DNA of 27,498 nt from the NCBI GenBank assembly GCA_002441465.1, contig DJWE01000020.1, positions 3,072 to 30,569 of the forward strand. The letters run 5' to 3'. Origin of the DNA: Propionibacteriaceae bacterium UBA6238 (GTDB lineage: Bacteria; Actinomycetota; Actinomycetes; Propionibacteriales; Propionibacteriaceae). The notes beneath the pieces are model-generated. The model saw nothing but the letters and a program-made list of their open reading frames with translations, did no database searches and was not told the origin of the DNA. Below, one piece after another: positions 1 through 7,315 of the stretch. Made by a program: the position numbers and the translations under genes. Within the stretch, counting starts at the first letter, position 1, and every line of letters starts with the position of its first letter.

Positions 1-591
1 CACATGGCGGGTCGCGAGCCGCTGCAGCGTCCGCTCGGAGGCGCCGAGCCGCTGGGCCAGCTCACCGACCCGGAGCAGGCCGGGGTCGGCCTCCGCGAGT
101 TCGACCATCCGGTTGGCCAGCAGCGCGTCCGGGCCCGGTTCACCGATCCGGACGATCAGCCAGTCCGCAAGCACGTCGGATGCGGCTCGCCGCGTCCGGT
201 CCGTCGGTGGGTCGCCGAAGGCGGCCGCGACCCGGGCATGCAGTTCAGGCTCGGCCAGGGCCACGTAGTCGTCCCGCAGGGACGCCGGGTCGTCGGTGAA
301 CGCGGGCACCGCAGCCGGGCGCAGCAGCGCACCGACCACCCAACCGCGTCCGGAGAGATCCCGATGGGACGTCCGCGTGGTCGGCCCGGACAGTCCGACC
401 ATGGTCGACTCCACCACCAGGTTCAGTGCGGGGAACGCGATCAGCTGCTGCCGCGACACCGATCCGTCGGAGAGATTCCAGCTGCTGATCCAGAACCAGC
501 GCACCAGCGCCTGCGCACCGGGCGGCGGCGCGAGCCGGTGGAAGTCGGGCAGGCGTTTCGGGTACAGCGTCCCCCGCGACGACGGCAGCAT
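1..591 (-). CDS. AraC-family transcriptional regulator, partial (C-terminus off the window edge)
   Basis: Open reading frame of 197 codons that starts at ATG 591-589 and runs off the left edge without a stop. The N-terminal part (about residues 1-110) reads like the sensor domain of AraC regulators of the DUF6597 type (LYPKRLPDFHRLAPPPGAQ, then ALVRWFWISSWNL, FPALNLVVE and GRGWVVGALLRPAA). The end reaches the first helix-turn-helix of the DNA-binding domain (VGELAQRLGASERTLQRL). The rest of that domain lies outside the window. A TAGGCT hexamer 6 nt before the ATG suggests leaderless transcription. The gene diverges from the VOC protein gene with only 63 bp between the starts, so it probably regulates that gene and itself; this is inferred from position only. 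The ligand is unknown. Confidence 0.8.
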   Translation of the reverse strand, partial: MLPSSRGTLYPKRLPDFHRLAPPPGAQALVRWFWISSWNLSDGSVSRQQLIAFPALNLVVESTMVGLSGPTTRTSHRDLSGRGWVVGALLRPAAVPAFTDDPASLRDDYVALAEPELHARVAAAFGDPPTDRTRRAASDVLADWLIVRIGEPGPDALLANRMVELAEADPGLLRVGELAQRLGASERTLQRLATRHV

Positions 592-597
592 GCGGTG

Positions 598-603
598 AGC
601 CTA
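598..603 (-). promoter_or_regulatory. -10 hexamer of the AraC-type gene (leaderless arrangement)
   Basis: TAGGCT on the minus strand, followed by 6 nt and the ATG. Transcription would start at or next to the start codon. No convincing -35 is visible. It lies 38 bp from the opposed -10 of the VOC gene, so the two promoters overlap and a shared regulator is plausible. Confidence 0.4.
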
Positions 604-641
604 TGTCGGGAATCTGCAAGCCCGGCCTGCGGGTCCGTCCG

Positions 642-647
642 TAGGGT
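642..647 (+). promoter_or_regulatory. -10 hexamer of the VOC gene (leaderless arrangement)
   Basis: TAGGGT followed by 7 nt and ATG 655. There is no Shine-Dalgarno sequence, which fits a leaderless mRNA. No good -35 box is visible, so activation by the divergent AraC-type protein is possible. Confidence 0.4.
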
Positions 648-654
648 CGCGGGC

Positions 655-1146
655 ATGAGTACCGCAGCGAACGGAACCCACACCACCAACGGCCGCCCGA
701 ACGGCTTCTCCAGCATCACGCCCTTCCTCGCCGTCACCCCAGCACGCGACGCGCTGGCCTTCTACTGCGACGTGTTCGGCGCAACTGTGATCGCCACCAC
801 CGAGTTCGGTGACGTCCTGGCCCACGCCGAGCTCGACTTCGGCGATGGCCGGCTCCAGCTCGGCGAGCCGATGCCCGACTACCACCTGCTCGCACAACCC
901 GGCGGCGAAGACTCCACCTTCTCCCTCGCCCTGTACTGCCCCGACGTGGACGCCCTGGTCGAGAAGGCGGTCGCCGCCGGCGCGACCGTCCGTGAACCTG
1001 CGTCCGATTTCGTCTCCGGCGACCGGTTCGCCAGCATCCGCGACCCGTTCGGCGTCCGGTGGTCAATCCTCACCCGCATCGAGGACCTCTCGGACGCCCA
1101 GAGCGCAGCCCGGGTGGCGGAATGGGCCGCCCAGTTCGGCGGATAG
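655..1146 (+). CDS. VOC family (glyoxalase/bleomycin-resistance fold) protein, PhnB-like
   Basis: 163 residues. After a polar N-terminal tail the protein shows a paired beta-alpha-beta-beta-beta fold: ITPFLAVTPARDALAFYCDVFGA (about 21-43), GDGRLQLGEPMPDYH in the middle, then DVDALVEKAVAAGATV and the closing DPFGVRWSILTRIED. That is the pattern of PhnB/YdcE-type VOC proteins, whose members are metal-dependent enzymes or binding proteins; the substrate cannot be told here. I start at ATG 655 because a TAGGGT -10 sits 7 nt upstream and because the frame further upstream is antisense to the divergent regulator. It is probably controlled by that AraC-type neighbour (inference). Confidence 0.8.
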   Translation: MSTAANGTHTTNGRPNGFSSITPFLAVTPARDALAFYCDVFGATVIATTEFGDVLAHAELDFGDGRLQLGEPMPDYHLLAQPGGEDSTFSLALYCPDVDALVEKAVAAGATVREPASDFVSGDRFASIRDPFGVRWSILTRIEDLSDAQSAARVAEWAAQFGG

Positions 1147-1162
1147 CCGGTTGCTGAACCGC

Positions 1163-1218
1163 GGGGACGGTTCCGATTGCGGTCCAGCGTCGGGCGGACC
1201 GCAATCGGAACCGTCCCC
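1163..1218. repeat. Long palindromic element, copy 1 (23-bp perfect arms)
   Basis: Perfect inverted repeat: left arm 1163-1185, right arm 1196-1218, 10-nt loop. The arm begins GGGGACGGTTCC, has the centre GATTG, and ends CGGTCC. The stem continues beyond a 2-nt mismatch with GAACC (1156-1160) and GGTTC (1221-1225). It lies 16 nt after the VOC stop and ends 27 nt before the SigR-like promoter of trxB. The same element recurs at 23142-23202 and 24809-24873 with a different arm centre. It could act as a terminator for the VOC gene, but there is no T-run; I read it as a dispersed REP/REPIN-like element. Confidence 0.85.
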
Positions 1219-1245
1219 ATGGTTCGGCGGCCGGGCGGGTCGGCG

Positions 1246-1271
1246 GGAATGCCGGACGCGTCCGCGCGGTT
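1246..1271 (+). promoter_or_regulatory. SigR/SigH-type promoter of trxBA
   Basis: GGGAAT (GGAAT at 1246-1250), exactly 18 nt, then GTT (1269-1271). This is the consensus recognised by actinobacterial thiol-oxidative-stress ECF sigma factors (SigR in Streptomyces, SigH in Mycobacterium), whose classic target is the trxBA operon. Transcription should start near 1278, giving a leader of about 57 nt before trxB. Direct sequence match combined with known regulon membership. Confidence 0.8.
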
Positions 1272-1288
1272 AGGCGGATGTCAGTCCA

Positions 1289-1311
1289 GGTGCTCGATAG
1301 AGTTGAGCACC
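1289..1311. promoter_or_regulatory. Inverted repeat over a second -10 box of trxB
   Basis: GGTGCTC (1289-1295), 9 nt, GAGCACC (1305-1311), a perfect 7-bp inverted repeat. Its spacer contains TAGAGT (1298-1303), a possible housekeeping -10 for a second trxB promoter. It could be a repressor operator at that promoter, or a hairpin in the leader of the SigR-type transcript. Neither role is shown. Confidence 0.35.
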
Positions 1312-1334
1312 CACCGAGCCCGTTGAGGAACGCC

Positions 1335-2303
1335 ATGTCCGACATCCGTGAGGTCATCATCATCGGTTCCGGCCCGACCGGATACACCTCCGCCATCTAT
1401 ACCGCCCGCGCCGGCCTGAAGCCGCTCGTCTTTGAGGGCGCGGTCGATGCCGGCGGCGCCTTGATGAACACCACCGAGGTCGAGAACTACCCAGGCTTCA
1501 CCGACGGCATCATGGGTCCCGAGCTGATGCTGGCCATGCGCGGCCAGGCCGAGCGCTTCGGCGCCGAGATCATCACCGACGACATCACCGCGGTAGACCT
1601 GACCGGCGAGGTGAAGACCGTCACCGACTCGGAGGGCAACACCTACTCGGCGCGTGCGGTGATCCTCGCGATGGGTTCGGGCTACCGCAAGCTCGGTATT
1701 CCCGACGAGGAGGTCTACAGCGGACGCGGCGTGTCCTGGTGCGCCACCTGCGACGGGTTCTTCTTCCGCGACAAGGACATCGCGGTGGTCGGCGGCGGCG
1801 ACTCCGCTCTCGAAGAGGCGACCTTCTTGACCCGATTCGCCAAGTCCGTCACGATCATCCACCGCCGCGACGAGTTGCGCGGCTCGAAGATCATGATCGA
1901 CCGTGCCAAGGCCGACCCGAAGATCTCCTTCGCCTGGAATTCCGTGGTCACCGGCCTGCAGGGGGACGGGGCCTTGGCCGGCGTCACGCTCACCGACACG
2001 GTCACCGGCCAGACCCGGGAGCTGCCCGTCCAGGGCTTGTTCGTGGCCATCGGTCACGACCCTCGCTCGCAGATCGTGCGCGGCCAGGTCGAGGTGGACG
2101 CTGCCGGCTACGTCGTCGTCGACTCCCCGAGCACCCGCACCGACCTGCCCGGCGTGTTCGCCGCAGGCGACCTCGTCGACCACACCTACCGGCAGGCGAT
2201 CACGGCGGCCGGGACGGGCTGTTCCGCGGCACTGGACGCCGAGCGGTATCTCGCCGCACTGTCGGACCAGACCGCTAACCTCGCTGTCACCGCGAACGCA
2301 TAA
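1335..2303 (+). CDS. trxB: Thioredoxin-disulfide reductase
   Basis: 322 residues, the normal length of the low-molecular-weight FAD enzyme that reduces thioredoxin with NADPH. The FAD-binding start IIIGSGPTGYTSAIYTARA, the redox pair Cys136-Ala-Thr-Cys139 in SWCATCDGFF, the NADPH-binding VVGGGDSALEEATFL and the C-terminal FAD motif GVFAAGDLVDHTYRQA are all present. Start ATG 1335 has GAGGA 5 nt upstream; a longer in-frame GTG start at 1278 would fall at the predicted SigR-type transcription start and lacks the family's usual N-terminus. It forms an operon with trxA 11 nt downstream, and a SigR-like promoter lies upstream, so induction by disulfide stress is expected. Confidence 0.97.
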   Translation: MSDIREVIIIGSGPTGYTSAIYTARAGLKPLVFEGAVDAGGALMNTTEVENYPGFTDGIMGPELMLAMRGQAERFGAEIITDDITAVDLTGEVKTVTDSEGNTYSARAVILAMGSGYRKLGIPDEEVYSGRGVSWCATCDGFFFRDKDIAVVGGGDSALEEATFLTRFAKSVTIIHRRDELRGSKIMIDRAKADPKISFAWNSVVTGLQGDGALAGVTLTDTVTGQTRELPVQGLFVAIGHDPRSQIVRGQVEVDAAGYVVVDSPSTRTDLPGVFAAGDLVDHTYRQAITAAGTGCSAALDAERYLAALSDQTANLAVTANA

Positions 2304-2314
2304 GGAGAGAGCCC

Positions 2315-2638
2315 ATGGCAGGAGTTGCCGACGTCACCGACGCCACCTTCAACGACCTGGTCGTGAAGTCGTCCAAGCCAGTGGTGATCGACTACTGGGC
2401 CGACTGGTGCGCGCCCTGCAAGCAGCTGTCGCCGATCATCGAGGAACTGGCTCGCGACTACGGCGACAAGGTCACCTTCTTGAAGATGGACACGAACACC
2501 AGCACCCAGGTGCCCACTCAGCAGGGCGTCCTCGGGCTGCCCACCATCCAGGTGTTCGTGGGTGGCGAGGTGGTCAAGTCGTTCACGGGGGCCAAGCCCA
2601 AGTCCGTGCTCCTGCGGGCCTTGGAGGAATACCTCTGA
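2315..2638 (+). CDS. trxA: Thioredoxin
   Basis: 107 residues, standard length. The cytoplasmic dithiol carrier reduced by TrxB. The active site is Trp-Cys32-Ala-Pro-Cys35 rather than the usual WCGPC; the Gly-to-Ala change also occurs in other thioredoxins and keeps both cysteines. The cis-proline loop is GLPTIQVF and the buried Asp is in VVIDYWADWC. A strong Shine-Dalgarno (AAGGAGAG) precedes the ATG. It is co-transcribed with trxB. Downstream, CCCGCG and CGCGGG (2641-2667) could form a weak hairpin just after the stop. Confidence 0.97.
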   Translation: MAGVADVTDATFNDLVVKSSKPVVIDYWADWCAPCKQLSPIIEELARDYGDKVTFLKMDTNTSTQVPTQQGVLGLPTIQVFVGGEVVKSFTGAKPKSVLLRALEEYL

Positions 2639-2755
2639 GACCCGCGGCCGACTCGCAGCCTCGCGGGACGCGTTTGATCGGCTGAGGTGCTGCCGCCGGC
2701 GGTGATCTTCCGGCAGGATGTCCGAGACGGCTTTCCGGCGGCGAAAGGCAGACAG

Positions 2756-4288
2756 GTGGGCTCTCGGATCCTCATCCGCGCAGGACGTCCTCCCCACCGG
2801 CCAGTTCGGCTGGAAGCGGCGCACGCCTATCGCAATGTCGGCACGATCGCGACCAACTCCGGCAATCTGCTGTTCCAGGACGCGGTGTACCGGACGCTGC
2901 GCACACCCGGCACCGAGCTCGTCGTGGACTCCCTCAGTACCGAACGACGCGGGGTGGACCAGGCGCACATCGATCGGATCAACGCGGAGTTCGACCTGCT
3001 CGTGCTGCCGCTGGCGAACTCCTTCCGGGAGGACTTCCTGACTCCACTGGGACGGCTCACCGACGTCGTGGAGAAGCTGAGCATCCCAGTCGTGGTCACC
3101 GGCGTCGGTGGGCAGGTCGGCGTCGAGGGAGATCCCACCCACGCCGGCGGCGAGATCGACGCGGCCACGACCCGTTTCGTGCGGGCGATTCTGGAGCGCT
3201 CGGAGTCGATCGGCGTCCGCGGTGAGTTCACCAAGGCCTATCTGGAGCACCTCGGATTCCCCGCGGACCGCATCGACGTGATCGGCTGCCCCTCCTTGCA
3301 CGTCTTCGAGCCGGGCACCCAGGTGCCCTCGCCCTCCGGCACGCTCGCACCCGACGCGCGCCTTGCCGTGAACCTGACCCCGTCCGTCCCCTGGATGCGC
3401 ACCTTCCTCGAGCGGAATCTCGCCGCCTACCCGAACCTCACCTACCTGCCTCAAGACAACGACACGCTGGGGCTGCTGCTGTGGGGGGAGGAGTTCGACG
3501 CGCCCGCGGGCTTCCCGGGCTCGCTCGATCACGAGCTGTGTCGTGACGACAAGATCCGCTTCTTCACCGAGCCGATTCCCTGGCAGCGGTTCCTGGCCAC
3601 TCAGGACTTCGCCTGCGGCAGCCGCTTCCATGGCAACGTTGCGGCTCTGCTCGCCGGCATCCCGGCGTTCCAGCTCGCCCACGACTCGCGCACGGTGGAG
3701 CTCGCCCGGTTCCACCAGATCCCCTACCAGGAGTACCCGATCGAAGCGCACGTCCCTGCAGAGGAACTGGACGCGTCCGCGCTGTACGAGCAGTGCGATC
3801 TGACCGCGTTCAACGCGGCCCGCGAGCCGAACCGAGATCTCTGGTTCGCCTTCCTGGATCGAAACGGGCTGCCACACGGCGACGTCCCCGATCCCGAGTA
3901 CAGCGCCGAACTGGCCCGGGCCGACTATCCGGCCGCAGCCCGTCCGCTCACCGAGGCCGACCCCCGTATGCTCGCCGAACGGCTGCGCTGGCTGCATCAG
4001 GGCACCCGCGGCGACGAACTGCGCTGTGGCGGCGCCTACGCACCGGAATTCGCACCGGCGCTCGGGCACGTGCGCGACGTGCAGACCCGGTTCACCGAAC
4101 TGCGCGAGCGGATGAACCTCCAGTCCACCACGATCAAGGAGCAGCGAACCCGGATCAGCGAGCTCACCCGTACCGTGGACAAGCAGAGCCGTCAGCTCGC
4201 GATGCTGATCGCGCGCACGGCTCCGCTGCACACCCGGATCGCCCGCCGGTTGCGGCGGCTCTTCGGCGCGGCTTCACCATCGGCCTGA
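2756..4288 (+). CDS. Polysaccharide pyruvyl transferase family protein with C-terminal coiled coil
   Basis: 510 residues from GTG 2756, chosen because GAAAGG lies 7 nt upstream; an earlier GTG at 2687 is possible but has no ribosome site. The core matches the PF04230 fold (GT-B-like, CsaB/WcaK type): NVGTIATNSGNLLFQDAVYR near the start, a middle with GVRGEFTKAYLEHLGFPAD and VIGCPSLH, and DFACGSRFHGNVAALLAGIP with the conserved His followed by AFQLAHDSRTVELA. Family members add ketal pyruvate to cell-surface sugars; acceptor unknown. The last 70 residues hold a predicted coiled coil (VQTRFTELRERMNLQSTTIK onward) and a basic tail RIARRLRRLFG, suggesting oligomerisation or membrane association. 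No glycosyltransferase neighbours, so the role is open. Confidence 0.75.
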   Translation: MGSRILIRAGRPPHRPVRLEAAHAYRNVGTIATNSGNLLFQDAVYRTLRTPGTELVVDSLSTERRGVDQAHIDRINAEFDLLVLPLANSFREDFLTPLGRLTDVVEKLSIPVVVTGVGGQVGVEGDPTHAGGEIDAATTRFVRAILERSESIGVRGEFTKAYLEHLGFPADRIDVIGCPSLHVFEPGTQVPSPSGTLAPDARLAVNLTPSVPWMRTFLERNLAAYPNLTYLPQDNDTLGLLLWGEEFDAPAGFPGSLDHELCRDDKIRFFTEPIPWQRFLATQDFACGSRFHGNVAALLAGIPAFQLAHDSRTVELARFHQIPYQEYPIEAHVPAEELDASALYEQCDLTAFNAAREPNRDLWFAFLDRNGLPHGDVPDPEYSAELARADYPAAARPLTEADPRMLAERLRWLHQGTRGDELRCGGAYAPEFAPALGHVRDVQTRFTELRERMNLQSTTIKEQRTRISELTRTVDKQSRQLAMLIARTAPLHTRIARRLRRLFGAASPSA

Positions 4289-4297
4289 CCGACGGAC

Positions 4298-4313
4298 GGA
4301 CGCCCTGGCGTCC
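4298..4313. terminator. Perfect hairpin after the pyruvyl transferase-like gene
   Basis: GGACGCC-CT-GGCGTCC, starting 9 nt after the stop codon at 4288. The stem is strong but no T-run follows. It lies between two convergent genes and may protect or end the transcript. Confidence 0.4.
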
Positions 4314-4315
4314 CT

Positions 4316-4360
4316 GAACCGGAAGTACTGAACGGAAAAGTACCTGTCCCCTTTTGGTTC
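4316..4360. repeat. Diverged relative of the GGGGAC palindrome family
   Basis: AAAAGTACCTGTCCCCTTTT (4336-4355) contains, on the minus strand, GGGGACAGGTAC, similar to GGGGACGGTTCC of the other elements. It is bounded by GAACC (4316-4320) and GGTTC (4356-4360), the same outer pair seen around copy 1. The stem is only AAAAG/CTTTT. Located between convergent genes, where it might serve as a weak bidirectional terminator. Membership of the family is inference. Confidence 0.4.
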
Positions 4361-4378
4361 GGGCGCCGGGTTGGGTGG

Positions 4379-4927
4379 TCAGCTTCGGTTCACGCGTCCC
4401 GAAATCGCCCCGCCGGCCGGATTGGGCGGCGTGACCGGACGCAGGGACTGCACCAACCGCTCCAAGGCGCTGCGGACGCCGCTACGCTCGCCCACCACGG
4501 CTCGATCCAGCTCCAGATGCCACAACCGGTCGTCGATGCTGCGGGTGAAGCCAACCTCTCGCAGGAACTCGCGCGGCGGCGCCTCGCAGCGCACCTGCTG
4601 TCGACTGCCGGTGGCGACCAGCTCGCGGACCCTGCGACTCACCAGGCCGGCTGCGGCCGCCTGGACGAGTTGGCGTCCGTACCCGGCGCCGGTACAGCCC
4701 GGACGCACCCACATCACCTTGACCACGGCCCGTCCGGAATCCTCGTCCGGCCCGAGCAGCAGCAGCCCGTCGACGCGTCCGGCCGTGGCGGTGAGCTTCA
4801 CCCCGCACCACCCCCACAGGGTTGCCGCGGACGCCGCCCATGCGGCGTCCGTGCCCACGGAGCGCCCGCAGTAGGGGCAGGGCAGGCCCGGCAGCTCGGC
4901 CAGCCTCACCATGGACAGTCGCGACAT
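4379..4927 (-). CDS. GNAT-family N-acetyltransferase
   Basis: 182 residues. The acetyl-CoA site is visible as VMWVRPGCTGAGYGRQLVQA (motif A with R-x-x-G-x-G/A) followed by the alpha-helix AAAAGLVSRRVRELVATG; the C-terminal part DRLWHLELDRAVV fits the last strands. An N-terminal CPYCGR may bind zinc. GGGAG lies 4 nt before the ATG; a second ATG at codon 6 is an alternative. GNAT genes are often found in this chromosomal neighbourhood of actinomycetes next to the aminotransferase, from which it diverges here (77 bp apart). The substrate cannot be predicted. Confidence 0.8.
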   Translation of the reverse strand: MSRLSMVRLAELPGLPCPYCGRSVGTDAAWAASAATLWGWCGVKLTATAGRVDGLLLLGPDEDSGRAVVKVMWVRPGCTGAGYGRQLVQAAAAGLVSRRVRELVATGSRQQVRCEAPPREFLREVGFTRSIDDRLWHLELDRAVVGERSGVRSALERLVQSLRPVTPPNPAGGAISGRVNRS

Positions 4928-5004
4928 GCCTCTCCCGACGTGGATCCGCCACCCGCCAGGTGGGTCGGTTTCATACTAGGCCTGAGGTGCGGCAGTCTGG
5001 TGCG

Positions 5005-6321
5005 GTGAGCCTGCCAGAGCCGTCCCGCCGCGATACCCGGCTGGACCCTTATGTCGACGTGTACGCCGAGCGAACCCACTCTCTGACGGTTTCGGCCGTC
5101 CGAGCTCTGTTCGCCGTCGCCAACCGTCCGGAGGTGGTCTCACTCGCCGGCGGCATGCCGAACATCGCCGATCTGCCCCGGGAGGCCCTCGGACGCGCGG
5201 TCGACCGCCTGATCTCCGAGCGCGGAACCCAGGCAATGCAGTACGGCTCGGGCCAGGGCGAGCCGTTCATGCGGGAGAAGATCGTCGAGGTGATGGCCGA
5301 GGAGCAGATCCACGCCCACGCCGACGACATCGTGGTCTCCTGCGGCTCCCAACAGGCGCTCGACCTGGTCACCCGCGTGTTCTGCGACCCCGGCGACGTC
5401 GTGCTCGCCGAGGGACCGAGCTACGTCGGTGCGCTGGGCACGTTCCGGGCCTACCAGTGCCAGGTGGTTCACGTCGCGATGGACGATGAGGGCATCGACC
5501 CGGTCGCCCTGCGCGCCGCCCTGATCTCGCAGAGGGCCGCCGGCAAGCGGGTGAAGTTCCTCTACACGATCCCGAACTTCCAGAACCCCACCGGGGTCAC
5601 GCAGACCGTCGAGCGGCGCCGGGAGATCATCGCCGTCGCCAAGGAGCACGACCTGCTGATCATCGAGGACAACCCCTACGGCCTGCTCACCCTGGACGCG
5701 TCGCCGTTGCCGGCGTTGCGCTCCATGGACGCCGACAACGTGATCTACCTGGGCTCGTTCTCGAAGATCTTCGCCCCCGGCTATCGGGTGGGCTGGGCGC
5801 TCGCCCCGCACGCCGTCCGGGAGAAGCTGGTGTTGACCCAGGAAGCCGCGACGCTGTGTCCGCCCGTGTTCAGTCAGTTTGCGATCGCGACCTACCTGGA
5901 CGAGTTCGACTGGCGCCAGCAGATCACGATCTATCGCGATATGTATCGTGAGCGCAGGGATGCGATGCTGCAAGGCCTCACCGAACACATGCTGCCGGGC
6001 ACCACCTGGACCCACCCGGACGGCGGCTTCTTCGTCTGGGTGACCCTTCCCGAGGGCCTCGACTCACAGGCGATGCTGCCCCGTGCGGTGACCGCTCGCG
6101 TGGCCTACACCCCCGGCACCGCGTTCTACGCCGATGGGCTGGGCTCGCGGAACATGCGGCTGTCTTTCTGCTTCCCCACTCCCGAACGCATCTACGAAGG
6201 CACCCGCCGGCTCGGCGAGGTGCTCGAACAGGAGCTGGAGCTGCACCGCACCTTCGGCCTCGGCGACGAACCCACCCGACACCTCGACCTCACCACCGGC
6301 CCGGCACCCGACATCAGTTAG
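5005..6321 (+). CDS. PLP-dependent class I/II aminotransferase (LysN/MocR-domain type)
   Basis: 438 residues from GTG 5005. Fold-type I aminotransferase: SLAGGMPNIADLP at the N-terminus, CGSQQALDLVTRVF, the NPTG motif in TIPNFQNPTGVTQ, IIEDNPYG with the Asp that pairs with the PLP nitrogen, and the Schiff-base Lys254 in YLGSFSKIFAPGYRVGW; Arg in NMRLSFCF binds the substrate carboxylate. There is no N-terminal GntR domain, so it is an enzyme, not a MocR regulator. The start is uncertain: a longer frame extends to 4822, but that would overlap the divergent GNAT gene. TACTAG (4974-4979) is a possible -10. It is followed after 7 nt by the ligase gene. Substrate unknown; 2-aminoadipate or branched/aromatic amino acids are typical of the family. 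Confidence 0.85.
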   Translation: MSLPEPSRRDTRLDPYVDVYAERTHSLTVSAVRALFAVANRPEVVSLAGGMPNIADLPREALGRAVDRLISERGTQAMQYGSGQGEPFMREKIVEVMAEEQIHAHADDIVVSCGSQQALDLVTRVFCDPGDVVLAEGPSYVGALGTFRAYQCQVVHVAMDDEGIDPVALRAALISQRAAGKRVKFLYTIPNFQNPTGVTQTVERRREIIAVAKEHDLLIIEDNPYGLLTLDASPLPALRSMDADNVIYLGSFSKIFAPGYRVGWALAPHAVREKLVLTQEAATLCPPVFSQFAIATYLDEFDWRQQITIYRDMYRERRDAMLQGLTEHMLPGTTWTHPDGGFFVWVTLPEGLDSQAMLPRAVTARVAYTPGTAFYADGLGSRNMRLSFCFPTPERIYEGTRRLGEVLEQELELHRTFGLGDEPTRHLDLTTGPAPDIS

Positions 6322-6328
6322 GCAGATC

Positions 6329-7300
6329 ATGAACGAAACCCCTACCCACGGCCCGATCGTCGTGCTCGCCGGCGGGCTCTCGCACGAGCGGGACGTCTCG
6401 CTGCGCTCGGGCCGGCGGGTCGCCCAGGCCCTGCGTGATCAAGGCCGCGAGGTGGTCGAGTCCGACCTGGGCGCCGACCTGATCGACTTGCTGCGCGGAT
6501 TGCCGAATCCGGTGGCCTTCCCGGTGCTGCACGGCGGCGTCGGTGAGGACGGCGGCCTGCAGCAAGTGCTGACCCTGCTGGACGTCCCCTACGTCGGCTC
6601 CGAGCCCGGCGCGTGCCGCCGCTCGTTCAACAAAGCCATCGGTGGACCGCTGGCTGAGCGCGCCGGGCTGGAGCGTCCCCGCATGGCCGCGCTTCCCCAC
6701 GACATGTTCCGGGAACTCGGCGCGGCCGCGATCATGGGCGCGCTGGGCGAGCGGATCGGCTTCCCGCTGATCGTCAAGCCCGCGCGGGGCGGGTCGGCGT
6801 TGGGCTGCACCAAGGTCAACGGCCCGGCCGAGCTGCCCCAGGCGATGGTCTCGGCGTACGCCTACGGCGACCTGGCGGTGATCGAGGAGTTCGTCGAAGG
6901 CACCGAAGTGGCCGTGACCGTGGTCGAGTTGGACGGCGAGCAGGTGCCGCTGCCCGCCGTGGAGATCCGGCCCAACTCGGGCATCTACGACTACACGGCC
7001 CGCTACACCGCCGGAGAGACCCGCTTCATCGTCCCGGCGACCCTGAGCGAGGAGTCGGCTGGCGCTTGTGCTGCCTTGGCGGTCTCGGCGCATCGCGTGT
7101 TCGGGCTTCGCGACCTCTCTCGCGCCGACATCATCGTGCGTCCCGACGGCACGCCGGTCTTCATCGAGACGAACGTCGCCCCCGGAATGACCGAGACCTC
7201 GCTGCTTCCGCAGGCGGTCGAGGCGGCCGGCTTCGACTTCGGCCTGCTCTGCGCACAGCTCGTCGACAACGCCTGGACGCGGCACGTCGCCACCGTGTGA
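6329..7300 (+). CDS. D-alanine--D-alanine ligase family protein (ATP-grasp)
   Basis: 323 residues. ATP-grasp enzyme with the D-Ala-D-Ala ligase pattern: VLAGGLSHERDVSLRSG (first D-Ala site Glu), VLHGGVGEDGGLQQVL, PLIVKPARGGSALG (ATP-binding Lys and the serine loop), the omega-loop tyrosine in GIYDYTARY as in D-Ala-specific rather than D-lactate ligases, Arg in DLSRADIIV, and ETNVAPGMTETSLLPQ (metal-binding Glu and Asn). All main active-site residues seem present, so it is probably active. Ligases near the actinobacterial origin are often a second copy; the mur-cluster ddl would lie elsewhere. Start ATG is 7 nt after the aminotransferase stop, suggesting co-transcription; the ribosome site is weak. 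Confidence 0.85.
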   Translation: MNETPTHGPIVVLAGGLSHERDVSLRSGRRVAQALRDQGREVVESDLGADLIDLLRGLPNPVAFPVLHGGVGEDGGLQQVLTLLDVPYVGSEPGACRRSFNKAIGGPLAERAGLERPRMAALPHDMFRELGAAAIMGALGERIGFPLIVKPARGGSALGCTKVNGPAELPQAMVSAYAYGDLAVIEEFVEGTEVAVTVVELDGEQVPLPAVEIRPNSGIYDYTARYTAGETRFIVPATLSEESAGACAALAVSAHRVFGLRDLSRADIIVRPDGTPVFIETNVAPGMTETSLLPQAVEAAGFDFGLLCAQLVDNAWTRHVATV

Positions 7301-7315
7301 CCCGGTCGGCCTCCT

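Noticed and set aside
4..654. N-terminal extension of the VOC protein to a 380-residue frame
   Set aside because: It is antisense to the AraC-type regulator, has no family content, and a promoter-like TAGGGT sits right before ATG 655.
1163..1218. Palindrome copies as ordinary rho-independent terminators
   Set aside because: They have no T-run, one copy lies inside a coding sequence, and the arms are far longer and more conserved between sites than terminators need to be.
1281..2183. 300-residue frame opposite trxB (and similar long frames opposite dnaA, dnaN, gnd, pyruvyl transferase)
   Set aside because: High GC leaves long antisense frames; they lack starts with ribosome sites and recognisable domains, while the sense genes are certain.
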